NCBI GenBank assembly: GCA_002104985.1
Contig: MCGO01000027.1
Coordinates: 434,001 to 498,000 of the forward strand
DNA: 64,000 nt
From: Rhizoclosmatium globosum
Taxonomy: Eukaryota > Chytridiomycota > Chytridiomycetes > Chytridiales > Chytriomycetaceae
Direction of reading: 5' to 3'
The translations under genes and the position numbers were made by a program. Shown here in pieces: positions 23,339 to 35,352 of this stretch (the stretch's first letter is position 1; the number at the start of each line of letters is the position of its first letter). The notes under the pieces were generated by a model. It was not told where the DNA came from and ran no database searches. It worked only from the letters and a program-made list of their open reading frames with translations.

Positions 23339-24215
23339 ATATATTTAATGAAAAAAAAAGAGGGGAGGAAAACTGCAGAAATTCTTTTTCTTTGTGGATT
23401 TCAAACTCAGAAAAGTCTTCCTTGAAAACTTCACGTGGAAGGACTCGTAGCACTATGACACCTGAGCTAGATGGCGCAGTATTGTGTAAGTATTCTCTGT
23501 GTCTTTATTCTGTTCCTCACCTTGAATACAAATCTAATCTGAAGTTGTTTGAAACAGATGTCTGAACTGACTGATGGCTGCCCAGTGTTTGATGCAAGCT
23601 GATCCACCAACGATAGATACTATGGAAAGTATCAAGTGACAAGTCTTATTCCAACCATCTGATGCTTTGGTACGCGAAGGAAGCCGAGTTGCCAGTGGAA
23701 GGTGTCAAAGTGGGTGTCTCTCTCTCGTCCCTCTCCTCTCCAACTCTCTCCTTCTCTCTCTCTATTTCTCTTATCTCAACCTCAACTTCAAGTCATTAAA
23801 CGCGCTTTCATTGCAGAAACGACTGCGGAAAAAGACGCGTCCTTCTCCTTCTGTTGGTGTGGTCAAGTCTGACAATTCTCTCACAAACTTGACCACCTTT
23901 CGTCTCCGGCGCGTTGCCTCATACCTTCGTGCTGTTCCAGTTAATCTTCGCCATCAATATCTTCTTAAGTTAATGGTGCGCGTTTATTGAAATTTGGAAT
24001 CACTTTGTCTAAAATGCATCATGTCACAGTTTCCTCCAGCCCATCCAGCCAGAATCCAGTCCTGTCAACCAGTGTCATCACGCAATATGGAGCAGTGGAG
24101 CCTTCCTTGGCGATTTCATCATCCCGGTCACTGTTCCGCACCGTCCATCTGTGCCACAAGCCGGCTGTTTATTTCCCCATCGACCTCACTGCCACCAGTT
24201 GCCACCAAGTTGCAA
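23339..24215. other. Non-coding stretch between DOP1-like pseudogene and array, U2
   Basis: Equivalent to 8427-9396 in its first 640 bp, with the same CT-rich tract near 23720-23770. From about 23990 it carries a sequence shared with U4 (near 58900-59120) but not with U1. No gene is supported. Confidence 0.45.
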
Positions 24216-25215
24216 ACATTTGTTGGTTTTTGGTTGGTCGTGTTCTTTAATTTTGGTGGAGTTTTGGGTTTTTGGGTTTGGCTTCTGTTGTGATTGTTGT
24301 TGCTGGAGTGGATGCGGAGGGGTGTATGTTGAGGGGTCCACGCCCAGACTGTTATGGCGTACTGTGTTCAACGGCGGCCAGACGGGGGGCAGGACTCCAA
24401 AAATGCAGCACTTTCTCTGTTGTGCTGTCTGCTTTTGTTCATAGTGGTAAGTGCCTCGTGTATTCAAAGCGACTGTAACCTAACTTTTCTTTTCTTTAGT
24501 GCTGATGCAAATAAACATGACGTATGGATCCATAAATCACGTTTCGACGATGCGCTTGTTGTAATTTGTGTGGAGCAGGTCTCATTGGTGTTCTTTTTGG
24601 TGGATCCTTACTGGAGGTTTGAACAGCTGGTGAGTTGTGTTTGTAGTTTGCTTGGTGTGGTTTTTAATCGACTCTATATAAACATGTGGAACGTCTCTGC
24701 GGCAGTTTCTTCAATACAACAGGGAACAGAATGCGAGAATGCGAGATTGGAGCAAGATAGGAGAGAGTGAGCGTTTGGAGTAGGATGGATTGGTTTGCTG
24801 TGGAGTGCGTTTATTATGGGGAGTAGGTTTTTTCTCTTGGCCTGTTTGATTCTTTGCGTGATGTGTCAGTTTGGTAGTTGATTTGCAGGTCTGGGTATAG
24901 TTTGGCTTCTGTTGTGATTGTTGTTGCTGGAGTGGATGCGGAGGGGTGTATGTTGAGGGGTCCACGCCCAGACTGTTATGGCGTACTGTGTTCAACGGCG
25001 GCCAGACGGGGGGCAGGACTCCAAAAATGCAGCACTTTCTCTGTTGTGCTGTCTGCTTTTGTTCATAGTGGTAAGTGCCTCGTGTATTCAAAGCGACTGT
25101 AACCTAACTTTTCTTTTCTTAAGTGCTGATGGAAATAAACATGACGTATGGATCCATAAATCACGTTTCAACAATGCGCTTGTTGTAATTTGTGTGGAGT
25201 AGGTCTCATTGGTGT
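24216..25215 (+). repeat. 698-bp repeat array, about 1.4 units (U2)
   Basis: One full unit from about 24216 to 24890 and a shortened second unit from 24900, which lacks the first part (the GGAGGCTGG...TTTTGGG stretch). Homology fades after about 25215. The same intron-like segments as in U1 are present. Confidence 0.8.
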
Positions 25216-25428
25216 TCTTTTGGGTTTCCTTGTTGTGGATTCTTGCGTGACGTTTGAACTGCTGGTGAATCGTCCAAAAGAATACTTTACTCAATAAAAT
25301 TAATTATTAGAATCATATATAGTTGTTGTTATATAAGATATTTTGCCTTCAATTCTTCATGCCTTCCATTAACGGTTAGAAAAGAACGTTCCAAATGAAC
25401 AACAAGGAACTCATCAAACGGCCATCAT

Positions 25429-25776
25429 ATGGGATACGTCCTTCTCCAGGAATCTCTCCACTGGTTGTTTACAATGCTGGAAGAGCGAATGCTGTCAACT
25501 CTTGCTGTCGCAATTGGCGGAGTTTGCTCGTCGAACAACAACAAAAACGATTCATCAAACAAAACCGTCAAATACGTGGCCAGTAGCGTTCGTGCGAAGG
25601 GAGGTGCAAGCATCTTAACAATTGACGAAAATCCAAATCCAAAAGCTGCACCACGCAAACACCTATCAATATTGGAGATTGAAGCTATCTTAATTGCTGA
25701 GCGTGTAAAGTTGCAGGCTGCTAACCAGTACTTTGACTTTTCTGATCTCTTTGCCCAAATTACTTTGCCAAAGTGA
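25429..25776 (+). CDS. Unknown 115-aa protein in single-copy island 1
   Basis: An open frame from ATG 25429 to TGA 25774-25776. The N-terminus is hydrophobic-leaning (LHWLFTMLEERMLSTLAVAIGG), followed by an Asn/Lys/Ser linker and a C-terminus with HLSILEIEAILIAERVKLQ that looks helical. An AATAAA signal lies about 30 bp after the stop. It converges on the PPR gene, with 116 bp between the two stops. Another ATG at 25395 opens a different frame ending at 25584; I prefer the longer frame, whose composition is more protein-like. No family is recognised and upstream exons are possible. Confidence 0.45.
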   Translation: MGYVLLQESLHWLFTMLEERMLSTLAVAIGGVCSSNNNKNDSSNKTVKYVASSVRAKGGASILTIDENPNPKAAPRKHLSILEIEAILIAERVKLQAANQYFDFSDLFAQITLPK

Positions 25777-25892
25777 TATTCCCAGCCGCTAAATATATGC
25801 ACTCAAATAAAATAATACTTCCTTTTTGGACACATACTGAATGCAAATCTAAAATCCAAGTGTGTTTTATTTATCATACACCAACATAAAAA

Positions 25893-28301
25893 TCACGAAC
25901 TGAAAGTCCTCCCAAATTCAACCCCAAAAGCCCGCGCCTCTTCCACATCCTCACGGCTCAACAACGCCCCTTCCTTCAACTCAAACATGGCCGCATGATC
26001 TCCATCCTCCAAACTCTCCCAACAACTCTTGAGCAATAAATACACCCGTCGATGCTCCCACGCCTTTTCCAACCGCATCAAAGTAGAAACAAGTTCCCCA
26101 TGCGCATGCAACTCTTTCGAGACCGTAATCAAGGCCCGCACAGAGACTTTATATGTCCCGTTGATACCCAACAGAAATCCTTCAAGCGAGAGAGGCGAGA
26201 GCTTTGATATGGCGATGGCAACGATATCCGCAATCGACGAGGTTTTCATCACAGCGCCGTCTTCGTCTGCAATGCTTGTTTTCACTGGTGTTGTTGTCGG
26301 CTGCTTCAAAACCCGGTCGAGGTCTTTGTACTCGTTCCATGCACCCAAGATATTGGGCAGGTCGTGGTGTCGGGAATACGAGCGGATGAGGACGCGGTAG
26401 GCAACGTCAAAGTCTTCGATGGTGGTATCAGAGAACGCGGCGGATCCAGGGAACAGTGAAACCAGGGCTTTTGTTTCAGAAATCAGACGGCGCAGGTCAT
26501 TGAAGAGGGCTTTTTCGGTGGAATTGTGTTTGTTGGATCCGAGTCGACGTATTGCTGATGTTGCTGCACGAAGATAAAGAATAGACTCTTGGGCGAGAGT
26601 TGTTGAGGTGTTTGTATTTGCGTCGTGGGAGTTAAGGGATTCTGTGTGTCGATCTGTAAACTCAGTGATCGTTGGACCAAAGACAGTGACGGCTTCATGA
26701 AGCTTGTTATTTGCAATGAGAGTGTTGATAAGCATCAGATTGAGTTGTGGAGTTGCAGAGCTGTAAGCAGCTTTGAGGTCACTGTGGAGAAGCAAAAGGT
26801 TGTGGATATAGTCTGCAGAGTTTTCTTTGCGGCAGTGTTTGCAAAACGTTGAAATAATGGCTTTGAACGTAACTAGTCGCGGTTTGATGTTGTTGTATTG
26901 CATTTGTTGCATGTATACAAGGGCATCATTGAGAAGAGACGGTTGGGATTCAGCAAAGCGGCAGCACATTGCAATAATATTGTGGTATTCATGCGCGTCG
27001 GCGCTGTTCTGACTAGAGAGCATTTCAAAGAGAGATTTGCTTTCAGGAATGAAGGATGCTCTGCGGGTGAGGTGGTTGAGGAACGTAACGGCAAGATGAT
27101 TGTTGGCATCCAACTTCAGAAGATGAGGGACCAAAGGATCAGATTTGAAAATGTTTCCGATCGCATCAACGTTTTGTTCAGCACCATAAGCATTGATTGC
27201 CATACAGTATAGAGCCACGAGGAGGTTGGAAGGTTGGTTCGAGTTTTTTGTGAGTTCGTCAAAGACAGAAATAACGCCAGGCCAGTCTGATTGTTTCGAT
27301 CTAATCAGCATGACATAGTTGGCCACACTGGGTGTGACGGGCAGGTTGAGCGCCTTGATTTCTGAGAATAAGCTTTCGACTTCCGAATAGCACTTGTTGG
27401 CATGCAATTGCCGCATCAGCGTAACGAATGAAGCAAGCGGTCTGTGTTCCATCTTTCTGAAATCTTCCAGCGCACCGGCAGCATCGCCAGTTTTGACCAG
27501 AGTTTCGATGAGAAGACTTGACACATTTTGAACGATTGAATCATCCGTTGACAGTTTCGCCCGATCCAAGAGAAGCCTTAGTTTAGGCACGTTTCGTTGT
27601 TTCGCAAAGAGCTAAAGAGGAGAATGAAACAAGACGATGAGTCACGATGGATCCACCAACCACCAACAACCACCACCAACCACCACATACCTCAGCAAGC
27701 ACAAACAGTTCCTTCGAGTCGGCCCTGGGACCCAACTTTGCAACAATCTTGTCCAAGAGCGCCGCCTTCCTGTCAATGTCGTTTGTGTCGGTCGCCGCCG
27801 CCGACGAGATTGACCTGAAGAGAAAGTGGTGGCTGACGATGGACACGTTCACTTTGTCGAGCATCGAATCGAGGAGGACCGAGTAGTCGTCCCAGGCGGA
27901 GTCGGCCGATCCTTTGTGGCGAAGCTGGTTTGGTTTTGGGTTTGGGTTTGGTTTGGTGTCAGCATGAATCAAATCACTGAAGAGCCACCCACCTTGGACT
28001 CAAACTGAACTCGAAGCTTGTCTGCCAGCGGTCCCTCGATTGCAACTGAGCCAGGGCTACTAGATTGTGCGGGTGTACTTGTAGTGGCTGAGGTGATGGT
28101 TGTGGCAGGTGGTGTCCCAGTTGACGATGCAGGCGCATGAGGTGCCGTCGGTGTTAGGAGATTTGATGCTCCTTCGCCTTCACTCCGAAGGCCAATCGAT
28201 CGCTTTAGTGCACTGAGGATTTCGGTGGTCGTGCTGCGTCCGGTGGAGAAGCGTCGCATCAACGTTTTTTCTGTTCTACTTTTTTTACTTTGTTGAGACA
28301 C
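25893..28301 (-). CDS. Pentatricopeptide-repeat (PPR) protein, likely mitochondrial, three exons
   Basis: Exons 28301-27993, 27924-27691 and 27611-25893 join in phase 0 across 68- and 79-nt introns and encode 753 aa. The start (MSQQSKKSRTEKTLMRRFST) is basic and Ser/Thr-rich, consistent with a mitochondrial targeting peptide. A Ser/Thr/Pro/Ala-rich linker follows. The large third exon has repeated helical pairs of about 35 residues, for example ASFVTLMRQLHANKCYSEVE and KPRLVTFKAIISTFCKHC, which fit degenerate PPR motifs. Fungal PPR proteins bind organellar RNA for processing, stability or translation. The exact target is unknown. The C-terminal tail of this gene was copied into the duplicated units at 12050-12140 and 33852-33944. 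Confidence 0.75.
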
Positions 28302-28503
28302 GAGGGAAAAGAATGATGAAGCACTCAGAATGGCTCAAGATTTTGGATACAAATTGCTCAGCATTTCTCACACCCACAGTCTTTCTGAACAGTAACCCCT
28401 GAAATATAAAGTGTTAAAGAAAGCAGTGAATCCAATGATTTCTTGATAAAAAACAGATAGATACCAAAATCAAAAGTATAAAAAAGCTTCCACGTGTTGC
28501 TAA
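28302..28503. other. Intergenic region upstream of the PPR gene and NYN fragment
   Basis: About 200 bp between divergent starts, AT-rich. No gene is supported. It probably carries the PPR promoter. Confidence 0.4.
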
Positions 28504-28740
28504 ATGACGCGATACATTTACGTTTTCTTGGATAGCGAAAACGTGCCACCAGGGAGGCATCAGGTATGACTGTTTATTGGTAAACCTCCTTGTATTGGTG
28601 TTCTAACTACTCTTTGCTTTCAGAGCAGTAGCTCGTATTTCCAGGCCATCATGGAACCCTTCATGGTACCCCAGACTCCCAGCCAGGAGGTTGTACCGGG
28701 ATGCTTTGAAGTGATGACTGGGATGCAGTTATGCAGATAA
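28504..28740 (+). pseudogene. Truncated NYN gene head (diverged copy)
   Basis: Exon 1 (28504-28563) reads MTRYIYVFLDSENVPPG and joins across a 60-nt intron to exon 2 from 28624. Homology stops after MTG near 28723, and the frame ends at TAA 28738-28740. Exon 1 differs from the other copies at several silent and a few replacement sites (TRYIY against PRYVY), so this is an older or less homogenised copy. Homology with the others begins at about the ATG; the upstream sequence is unrelated. It faces the inverted NYN copy at 29039-29755. Confidence 0.7.
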
Positions 28741-29038
28741 CAGAAACAAAATGAAATGAACACACAATCCAAACCTTCATCTCATATAATAATAAAGTGA
28801 CTGATAAAATGATATTTGTATTTGGATAAAAACAGATTGAATAAAGAAAAGCCAACTTCTACTCCCGAATCCTGGATAAATCCCACCCTTCAACCACCCT
28901 CTATACAGCACACCAATTATCCCTCCCTTCAACCCGACACCACGCCATAACTGCGCTGCCCTTTCCACCGTTCATCCTCCAGGTTCCAGCAACATATACA
29001 GCAACAAACCCATTTCAACCCTTCATTCCCTTCATCAA

Positions 29039-29755
29039 CTAATCAAACAATAGCTGTGGTCTCATAAAATGACCAGCTCCCTCTTGCCAGTTGGCTGCGA
29101 CTTGTGGAGGAAGTATGTTGGGAAGAAGAGGAACCATGTACTCTGCAGTCGGAGGAACACGAGGCTGCATTGTATATGTGTAGGTTTTGTTCTTGAGGCT
29201 CGAAATTGACACAAGAGTGGGTGCAGCAAGACCCTGTGCCAAGGCGTGGTACTTGGTGAGGCTGAACCTGTTTCCAGTGTGTACCACCACCACATCGAAC
29301 CCTGCGTGCACGGCAGCAGCTATGGGACCAAAAAATCCAGTGTCAGAACTGACATGGACCAGCGTGGCAGGTTCTTGTGCGCGGAATCGCATGTGGAAAT
29401 CCACAGCCTGGCGGATTCCGGCTCCGTGGATGCTGTCAGCAGCCTCTGGTTCGTCAACCAAAGACTCGCGGAATCCACAGCCAGCCGCTCTGTAGCCAGA
29501 GATCTGATGGTTGGTCCCAGCATTTCGCGACCGAATCCCAGTCATCACTTCAAAGCATCCAGGTACAACCTCCTGGCTGGGAGTCTGGGGTACCATGAAG
29601 GGTTCCATGATGGCCTGGAAATACGAGCTACTGCTCTGAAAGCAAAGAGTAGTTAGAACACCAATACGTGGAGGTTTACCAACAAACAGTCATACCTGAT
29701 GCCTCCCTGATGGCACGTTTTCGCTATCCAAGAAGACGTAAACGTACCGGGGCAT
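29039..29755 (-). CDS. NYN-domain protein, inverted copy 1
   Basis: Exon 1 is 29755-29696 and exon 2 is 29635-29039, with a 60-nt intron; it encodes 218 aa. It reads PQTPSQEVV where the 16238 copy reads PQTPGEEVV, and VPQ for APQ nearby. These two changes match the truncated head at 28504-28740, which suggests local gene conversion between the facing copies. All NYN motif residues are kept. Confidence 0.75.
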
Positions 29756-30239
29756 TCCTGTAGTTTTGGGGCTGTTGTTATCAACAAATAGAATAACTTA
29801 GCTTAGTCTTTGGACCTGGGGTCGTTGGTGTGTTTTTGAATTTCTTCTGTTATATAAATTAGCACGTAATCATCAAGGATAAGGTGCAAGACGCGTAGAG
29901 GTGGGGCAAAGATGGGAAAGAATGTTTGACAGCACTGTGGAACACAATTTATCCTTCATTGTGCATTTACTCAGCTCAACTGAAGTTTGGTTGTGGAGGA
30001 GAGAGAGAGAGAGAGAGAGGCAGAGAGGGAGTGGAAACAAAGGTGTGGAGGAGAAGGCACGTACAGGCTTTGGGGTTAAGATTTTGTTTGTTAAGAGATA
30101 GCGGAAAACCTCATTTGGGCAAAATTGACAACCAAAAGCAAGAATGCAAGAGCAATACAGTTAAGATACATATAAGTAAGGAAGGTTTTATTCAGAGTAT
30201 ACTAACTCACAAAACAAGGAAGTAAGTTGACAAAGAATA

Positions 30240-30593
30240 TCATTTTTGTGATTTTATAGCGGGTAGAAGGCTTTCAATAGTCTTAATCTTGCTGCTCTCA
30301 GGATCGTGGGCTTTGAGGCGATCAACAGCAAAGTCAAGTGCAGAAAGGAGAGTCGCAAGGCGTGAAGCGCAGGTAATTTCGGGTTCGTTCTTTAAAGTGG
30401 GTAGCTGGTGGTCTACCCGGGAATGCTTGTGTGCTTGTGTTGATGGAGAAGGTGCTGGAGTGGTTGGAATCCATTGCTTCTGAGCTTCTGGCTGCAACGA
30501 CGTCGAAGGGGTCTTGAGATATTGTTTCAACTGCAGAATGGAGCTGTTATCTTCTGAAGACTTTTTGGTTGGCGTGAGAGGCGGAGAGGCCAT
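30240..30593 (-). CDS. Unknown 117-aa Ser/Pro-rich protein, U3 copy
   Basis: Same length and sequence as the frame at 15398-15751, now on the minus strand. The start ATG is at 30593-30591. It is divergent from the 328-aa gene at 30666. Because one base is missing from the promoter compared with U1, an upstream frame happens to fuse with this one, but the ATG here is the start supported by both copies. Confidence 0.6.
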   Translation of the reverse strand: MASPPLTPTKKSSEDNSSILQLKQYLKTPSTSLQPEAQKQWIPTTPAPSPSTQAHKHSRVDHQLPTLKNEPEITCASRLATLLSALDFAVDRLKAHDPESSKIKTIESLLPAIKSQK

Positions 30594-30665
30594 TATCGAT
30601 GGTATGTTTGTTTGTTCCAGTTCCACAGCATTAAAAACCCCTTTCCAAATCAATACTGATACAAT

Positions 30666-31714
30666 ATGCCACACGAGCAAGGATTTCGAAAGTTTCAATT
30701 GAAAGTGAAGAAATCGATTGAAAGTATCAAGGTTGCTCTCAGGTTTAAGTCTTCTGCGATTCCAACTCCACTGCAAACAGTCCCATCCAGTCCCATAATT
30801 GTGCCTAGTGCCATCCTGCTTGATAATGCTTCTCTTACACATGATTCGGATATGGATGCTATTGTCCCGATGGGATCGGTCACGGTGATGGCAACCACCG
30901 ACGCTTTTGATACTGATGCAGCCTCCACTCAATCGTCTCTTGAGGTACCCGATCTTCAATTGCATACTCATGTGGATGGTTCTGGTTTGGCTGGACTTGC
31001 ACAAATCGCTCCCGGTATGAGGTTTCATCAGCACTCAAATCTTAATATCATGATCTTGGTACTAAATCGATTTCAGTACTTGAAGCGGCGAATTTGGCGG
31101 ATATTCCCGTTGTGGTTGCTGCAGATACGATTGAGGAAACTCCAACTGTTACTGTCACTGCACCTGTCCTTCTTCCTGCAGACGTGTCTCCAGCCAAACA
31201 GTCAATGAATAATGATGAATTTGATGGAGATTTTGTTGCAGCTTCCTCTTTCTTGCCTGCCAAATTCCCTGGAGATGATTTGGATCCTGAGCTTTTTACT
31301 GTCACTGGATCCATTAAGAAGAACCAACCATATCTCACAAACAGCAGTTCGGATTATTTTGATGGGATTGTCGGACACTCTCCAAATCAGCCCCATCAAA
31401 GAGATGGTTTCGCCTGTCCAAAGTTTAACATGGAGGATTGCACTGATTGTTCGGAAGCTGCCCAAATTGAAATGTTACTCGAATTGTCCATGGTTTATTT
31501 GGAAGGGTATGAGGATAAAAATGCCATCACGTGCATCACTGCTGCTTTGGATGGATGCACTCATTTTGAAAAGCCAACAAACTCAGCGCCACTGACCTTG
31601 CCTGCGCAAAATGAAAACAATGAAAATCCACCCCTTCTTCCCAACGTTGAGCAACCTCGAGTTTTGATGTTTGATGACGAGGGTCTGTCTCGTGTCAAGA
31701 TCAGTCTTGAATGA
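30666..31714 (+). CDS. Unknown 328-aa acidic protein, two exons, U3 copy
   Basis: Exon 1 is 30666-31014 and exon 2 is 31077-31714; the intron is 62 nt and splits a Val codon (G|TA). The total of 987 nt is 329 codons with the stop. It differs from the U1 copy at a few residues, for example TTDAFDT against TTDAIDT and LPAKFPG against LPAEFPG. The frame is kept, so the gene is not visibly decaying. No family is recognised. Confidence 0.65.
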
Positions 31715-31836
31715 GGAGCTCAAGGAAACATCAGATGCTACCTTGCTTGTAACGAAAACTTTTCCTTTCCTCTTAATATTGTAAATAAATTATCAGATGA
31801 TTCGATTCTTAATAATTTAAAAAAAGAGAGGGGAGA

Positions 31837-33783
31837 ATGATACGGGTTGCTGAGACAGCCGCCGAGACAGCAGCTGAGCAGCTGACCCAGTACTGCACGG
31901 CCCACGCAATCACTTGGAGGGCCAAATTGACTGCGGGACAAGTTGGAAGTGTGCAAGAGGGATTGTTCAACATGTGTGTGACTGTTGGGAATTGGGAGTT
32001 TCATTCCTCAAGCTGGACACCAAACGATAGCCCAGCTACTACAGAAGCAAAGAATAAGGTTAATATCATTCCATTATTATTTTATTCAATTTCTGACACC
32101 CGGCTACATCGTCATCAATAGCTTCTCTGCTTTGCAAACAAGTATATCCGCCATGCCCTTCATTCAAAAGCGCTTCCTCGCGATCTCACTGTATGGAATG
32201 TGTATGATTCGTCTCTTGCTCGACCCCAGACAATGTTGACGAACTGGGAGGTTGTTGTTCGCAACAACTTTGAGTCTATTCCACTTGGTACCTCTATTCC
32301 ATCAGAGGACCTACGGTGTGTGTCCCAGCATTGGATGGATTCACTATTATTTAACTCAATCATATTAGCCGTCTGTCTTGCGTATCTCTTCTTAAAGACA
32401 AGTTTGATGGCCGATTCTACCAAGCATTTGTTGACCAAGTCCTCATTGCCCCAATCCATGCTCCTGACAAAATAATCGTTTTGGACTGTGCATTTGAAAG
32501 GTACGCTTTCAGTATGCAGAATCTCCCCTCAATCTGGATAACTACTGATTGCATTTTGATCAAACACTAAGCAGATCAAGTGAATGCTACATAGATTGCA
32601 GAATCCCCATGCTTGTTTTACGAAACAACAAGTCAGATTCTCTCATCAACTTCCTTAGGTCAAAGTATCCAACCAGCCATAGCATCAGTGAAGTTGCCCC
32701 GGACCATGTGATGGCTATTTTTCCATATGCAAATTCATTGGTAGGACTTTCTATCCTGTGCGTATTTAAGTTGAAGGAAAAATAGGGAATCAAAGTCACA
32801 TTTTCAGACTTAAACGAATCTGACGGCATCCTTGACGACATCTACAAGAAACAACAACTTCGACGGAAACAATGCCGAGATGCGTTTTCTAAAAACGAAA
32901 TGCTGAGGCCTTTATCACGTCTCTTGAAACTTGTGTTTTGCAATGCACGAATTCCTACTGAAGCGGAGCAGAGGAGAATGTTTCTATTGTGTGATATTAT
33001 TGCCATTCGTGTTGAGTTTGAGGTAACTTTGAACTCTTATTATGATTGAGTCCTGAATACAAGTTGGACAGCGGTCAGGATTGGAGTTGGGCGCAACAAG
33101 TGATACTCCTATGGAATTGAACATGGCATTTCTCTTTGGTCTCAAGATGATTTGTGGTTATAAAACATATCGCAGTCGAATGTCAGGTGTGAAGCTAAAA
33201 AATTATTGATTCTGTTCTGAGTTTAATTTCCTAGATGGCAGGGACATCAGCAATAATACATATGAAATTATGAAAGCAGTAGCAGTTCATGCCCTTGCCA
33301 TTGCATTGGCTCCACCCACATATGTAAGCTCTACAACAATCATGAATCATATTTAAAATGTAAAAGTTTCAACCACACAGGCACCTTCTTGATTTGTTTG
33401 TTCACACACATGATAGTGTTGCAAACTTGCGACAGTATGGATTCTCATTGGGTAAATCCTTGAATTTCTTCCATAATATTCGAGCTGCTCAGAAAAAAAT
33501 CACAGGCACCTTCAGACCTGAACTGCCTAATAGCCTTGATGTTGATCTGCCTATTATCATGCGCTTCAGTCCCCTGATATATCTGCAAATTTGTACGATT
33601 TTGGTTAAAAAATTCCAGAACCACAGTGAAGTTGTATCTGAGGATCTCATTTCAAATGCAGCACTACACCTTGGACAACATTTGTGCAAACGCCAAAATA
33701 GAGATGAAATTCAACTCAAATACAGCCTTGTTTTGCTTCCGCTCCAGAGCAGCCTCTTTGTTAAGTTCCGTCATGCCTTCTGA
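31837..33783 (+). CDS. Unknown 523-aa protein, eight exons, U3 copy
   Basis: Exons: 31837-32058, 32122-32315, 32369-32500, 32575-32740, 32786-33022, 33072-33186, 33235-33323, 33367-33783. They sum to 1572 nt with no stop and consistent phase at all seven junctions, which is strong internal evidence for the model. Two junctions were chosen on phase: the acceptor before GIKVTFSDL (after AAAATAG) and the one before FQPHRHLLDL (after TAAAAG). The stop is followed by GAAATAAATC. The family is not recognised; there is no signal peptide or cysteine cluster. Its neighbours are the 328-aa gene upstream on the same strand and the PPR scrap downstream. Confidence 0.7.
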
Positions 33784-33851
33784 GAAATAAATCATCCTTG
33801 CAGTTTGCTGAAATAAGTCAAATAAATAGCAATGCCCCCCAAAATACAATT

Positions 33852-33944
33852 GCTATGTTTGAGTTGAAGAAGGAAGGGCCGTTGTTAAGTCCAGAGGAAG
33901 TGGAAGAGGCCCGGGCTTATGGGGTTGAATTTGGGAAGACTTTT
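33852..33944 (+). pseudogene. 3' scrap of the PPR gene, U3 copy
   Basis: Encodes MFELKKEG then EEVEEARAYGVEFGKTF, as in the U1 scrap, and passes directly into 698-bp repeat sequence at about 33945. It shares the Ser-Pro-Glu-Glu version with U1 rather than the Ser-Arg-Glu-Asp version of the intact gene, so the two scraps descend from one event. Confidence 0.75.
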
Positions 33945-35352
33945 ATGGATCCATAGGTCATGTTTATTTGCATCAACACTAAAGAAAAGAAAAGTTAGGT
34001 TACAGTCGCTTTGAATACACGAGGCACTTACCACTATGAACAAAAGCAGACAGCACAACAGAGAAAGTGCTGCATTTTTGGAGTCCTGCCCCCGTCTGGC
34101 AGCCGTTGAACACGGTAAGCCATAACAGTCTGGGCGTGGACCCCTCAACATACACCCCTCCGCATCCACTCCAGCAACAACAATCACAACAGAAGCCAAA
34201 CCCAAAAACCCAAAACTCCACCAAAATTAAAGAACACGACCAACCAAAAACCAACAAATCCAGCCTCCCGTCACACTATACCCAGACCTGCAAATCAACT
34301 CCCAAACTGACACATCACCCAAAGAATCAAACAGGCCAAGAGAAAAAACCTACTCCCCATAATAAACGCACTCCACAGCAAACCAATCCATCCTATTCCA
34401 AACGCTCACTCTCTCCTATCTTGCTCCAATCTCGCATTCTCGCATTCTGTTCCCTGTTGTATTGAAGAAACTGCCGCAGAGACGTTCCACATGTTTATAT
34501 AGAGTCGATTAAAAACCACACCAAGCAAACTACAAACACAACTCACCAGCTGTTCAAACCTCCAGTAAGGATCCACCAAAAAGAACACCAATGAGACCTG
34601 CTCCACACAAATTACAACAAGCGCATCGTCGAAACGTGATTTATGGATCCATACGTCATGTTTATTTGCATCAGCACTAAAGAAAAGAAAAGTTAGGTTA
34701 CAGTCGCTTTGAATACACGAGGCACTTACCACTATGAACAAAAGCAGACAGCACAACAGAGAAAGTGCTGCATTTTTGGAGTCCTGCCCCCCGTCTGGCA
34801 GCCGTTGAACACGGTACGCCATAACAGTCTGGGCGTGGACCCCTCAACATACACCCCTCCGCATCCACTCCAGCAACAACAATCACAACAGAAGCCAAAC
34901 CCAAAAACCCAAAACTCCACCAAAATTAAAGAACACGACCAACCAAAAACCAACAAATCCAGCCTCCCGTCACACTATACCCAGACCTGCAAATCAACTC
35001 CCAAACTGACACATCACCCAAAGAATCAAACAGGCCAAGAGAAAAAACCTACTCCCCATAATAAACGCACTCCACAGCAAACCAATCCATCCTATTCCAA
35101 ACGCTCACTCTCTCCTATCTTGCTCCAATCTCGCATTCTCGCATTCTGTTCCCTGTTGTATTGAAGAAACTGCCGCAGAGACGTTCCACATGTTTATATA
35201 GAGTCGATTAAAAACCACACCAAGCAAACTACAAACACAACTCACCAGCTGTTCAAACCTCCAGTAAGGATCCACCAAAAAGAACACCAATGAGACCTGC
35301 TCCACACAAATTACAACAAGCGCATCGTCGAAACGTGATTTATGGATCCATA
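33945..35352 (-). repeat. 698-bp repeat array, about 2 units (U3, inverted)
   Basis: Two units on the minus strand, with the right edge at a conserved internal site (GGATCCATAAATCACG on the unit strand). The first unit on the left has small changes (GTAAGCC for GTACGCC). The array then joins directly to sequence equivalent to about U1 9050, skipping about 350 bp that U1 has between. Confidence 0.8.

Larger units (their letters stand above)
16425..25215 (+). repeat. Segmental duplication unit U2, direct orientation, truncated
   Basis: Direct copy of U1 starting at the equivalent of position 1. It has two internal deletions relative to U1: about 830 bp (U1 6199-7026, junction near 22596) and about 650 bp (U1 about 7690-8340, junction near 23249). 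It ends inside the 698-bp array near 25215, where single-copy sequence starts. The genes downstream of the array in U1 (523-aa, 328-aa, 117-aa) are absent here. Confidence 0.85.

Noticed and set aside
30240..31034. 264-aa minus-strand frame as a longer version of the 117-aa protein
   Set aside because: It exists only because of a one-base difference in the promoter region, and its upstream part is antisense to the intact 328-aa gene; the U1 copy does not have it.
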